NCBI GenBank assembly: GCA_013202535.1 | Contig: JABMRP010000702.1 | Span: 1 to 5,601 of the forward strand | DNA from: Planctomycetota bacterium | GTDB lineage: Bacteria; Planctomycetota; Planctomycetia; Pirellulales; Thermoguttaceae | Length of the DNA stretch: 5,601 nt | Direction of reading: 5' to 3' | Notes under the pieces: generated by a model | What the model was told of the DNA's origin: nothing | The model's database searches: none | Seen by the model: only the letters and a program-made list of their open reading frames with translations | In this document: positions 5,502 through 5,601 of the stretch, piece after piece | Position numbering within the stretch: position 1 is the stretch's first letter | How the letters are laid out: each line of letters opens with the position of its first letter | Translations under genes and position numbers: made by a program

Positions 5502-5601
5502 ACGCTTGACCGGCTGCAGTATACGGCCGAACGTCTGGGCAACGTTGTCCGCACCCACGTCCCCAACGCAAGATGTCGCGAGGAAGCTGCCAGAAAAATG
5601 A
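5502..5601. other. Right-edge segment without an assignable gene
   Basis: The last 100 bases are non-repetitive. On the plus strand a frame from 5502 stays open to the edge (TLDRLQYTAERLGNVVRTHV, then PNARCREEAARKM) and looks protein-like, but there is no credible start codon. The codon-aligned antisense frame is equally open. It could be a fragment of a gene cut by the REP cluster, or chance. I assign no function. Confidence 0.2.

Noticed and set aside
5293..5571. 93-residue N-terminal extension of the UROD-family frame, from an ATG at 5571
   Set aside because: The extension is translated REP sequence (repeated KGDRH/KRGQAPSAN-type stretches from the same repeat), with no ribosome binding site; the family N-terminus begins at NGKERI next to 5292.
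5407..5601. Plus-strand 64-codon frame across the REP array to the window end
   Set aside because: Its N-terminal half is repeat translation and it has no ribosome binding site or recognisable domain.

Overview
The window looks like a GC-rich chromosomal segment from a planctomycete, most likely of the Pirellulales type. This is an inference from the combination of a shortened PheT, a secreted DUF1080 protein, a UROD-superfamily paralog, and dense REP-like repeats with a RAYT transposase. No rRNA or other taxonomic marker is present.

Layout. (1) Positions 2-2371 hold the phenylalanyl-tRNA synthetase operon: the 3' end of pheS, a 49-bp spacer made of seven degenerate heptamers, and a complete pheT that lacks the usual N-terminal OB-fold tRNA-binding insertion. 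(2) Positions 2414-2516 hold a perfect 34-bp inverted repeat of REP type with a third, degenerate arm in its loop. (3) At 2531 a gene begins with a good ribosome binding site but is cut after about 37 codons by a mobile unit. (4) Positions 2642-3458 are that unit: a RAYT (REP-associated tyrosine transposase) gene flanked by near-identical inverted repeats of about 34 bp. (5) The right end of the unit runs into the signal-peptide region of a secreted DUF1080 (3-keto-disaccharide hydrolase-like) protein ending at 4091. (6) Convergent to it, with one base between the stop codons, is a UROD-superfamily gene (4093-5292, minus strand). It carries an HxC...C zinc-site pattern of the MtaA/cobamide methyltransferase type rather than the heme-pathway HemE pattern. 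(7) Upstream of that gene (5316-5501) is a cluster of four REP-like copies in alternating orientation. The last 100 bases contain no gene I can assign.

How the parts relate. PheS and PheT form the alpha2-beta2 synthetase. The remaining genes are not an evident pathway. The common thread is repeat biology: three REP-like types lie within about 3.1 kb, one of them flanking a transposase gene, and the RAYT unit sits at a junction that truncates one gene and appears to supply the start of the next. I see no CRISPR array, defence operon, RNA gene or phage module.
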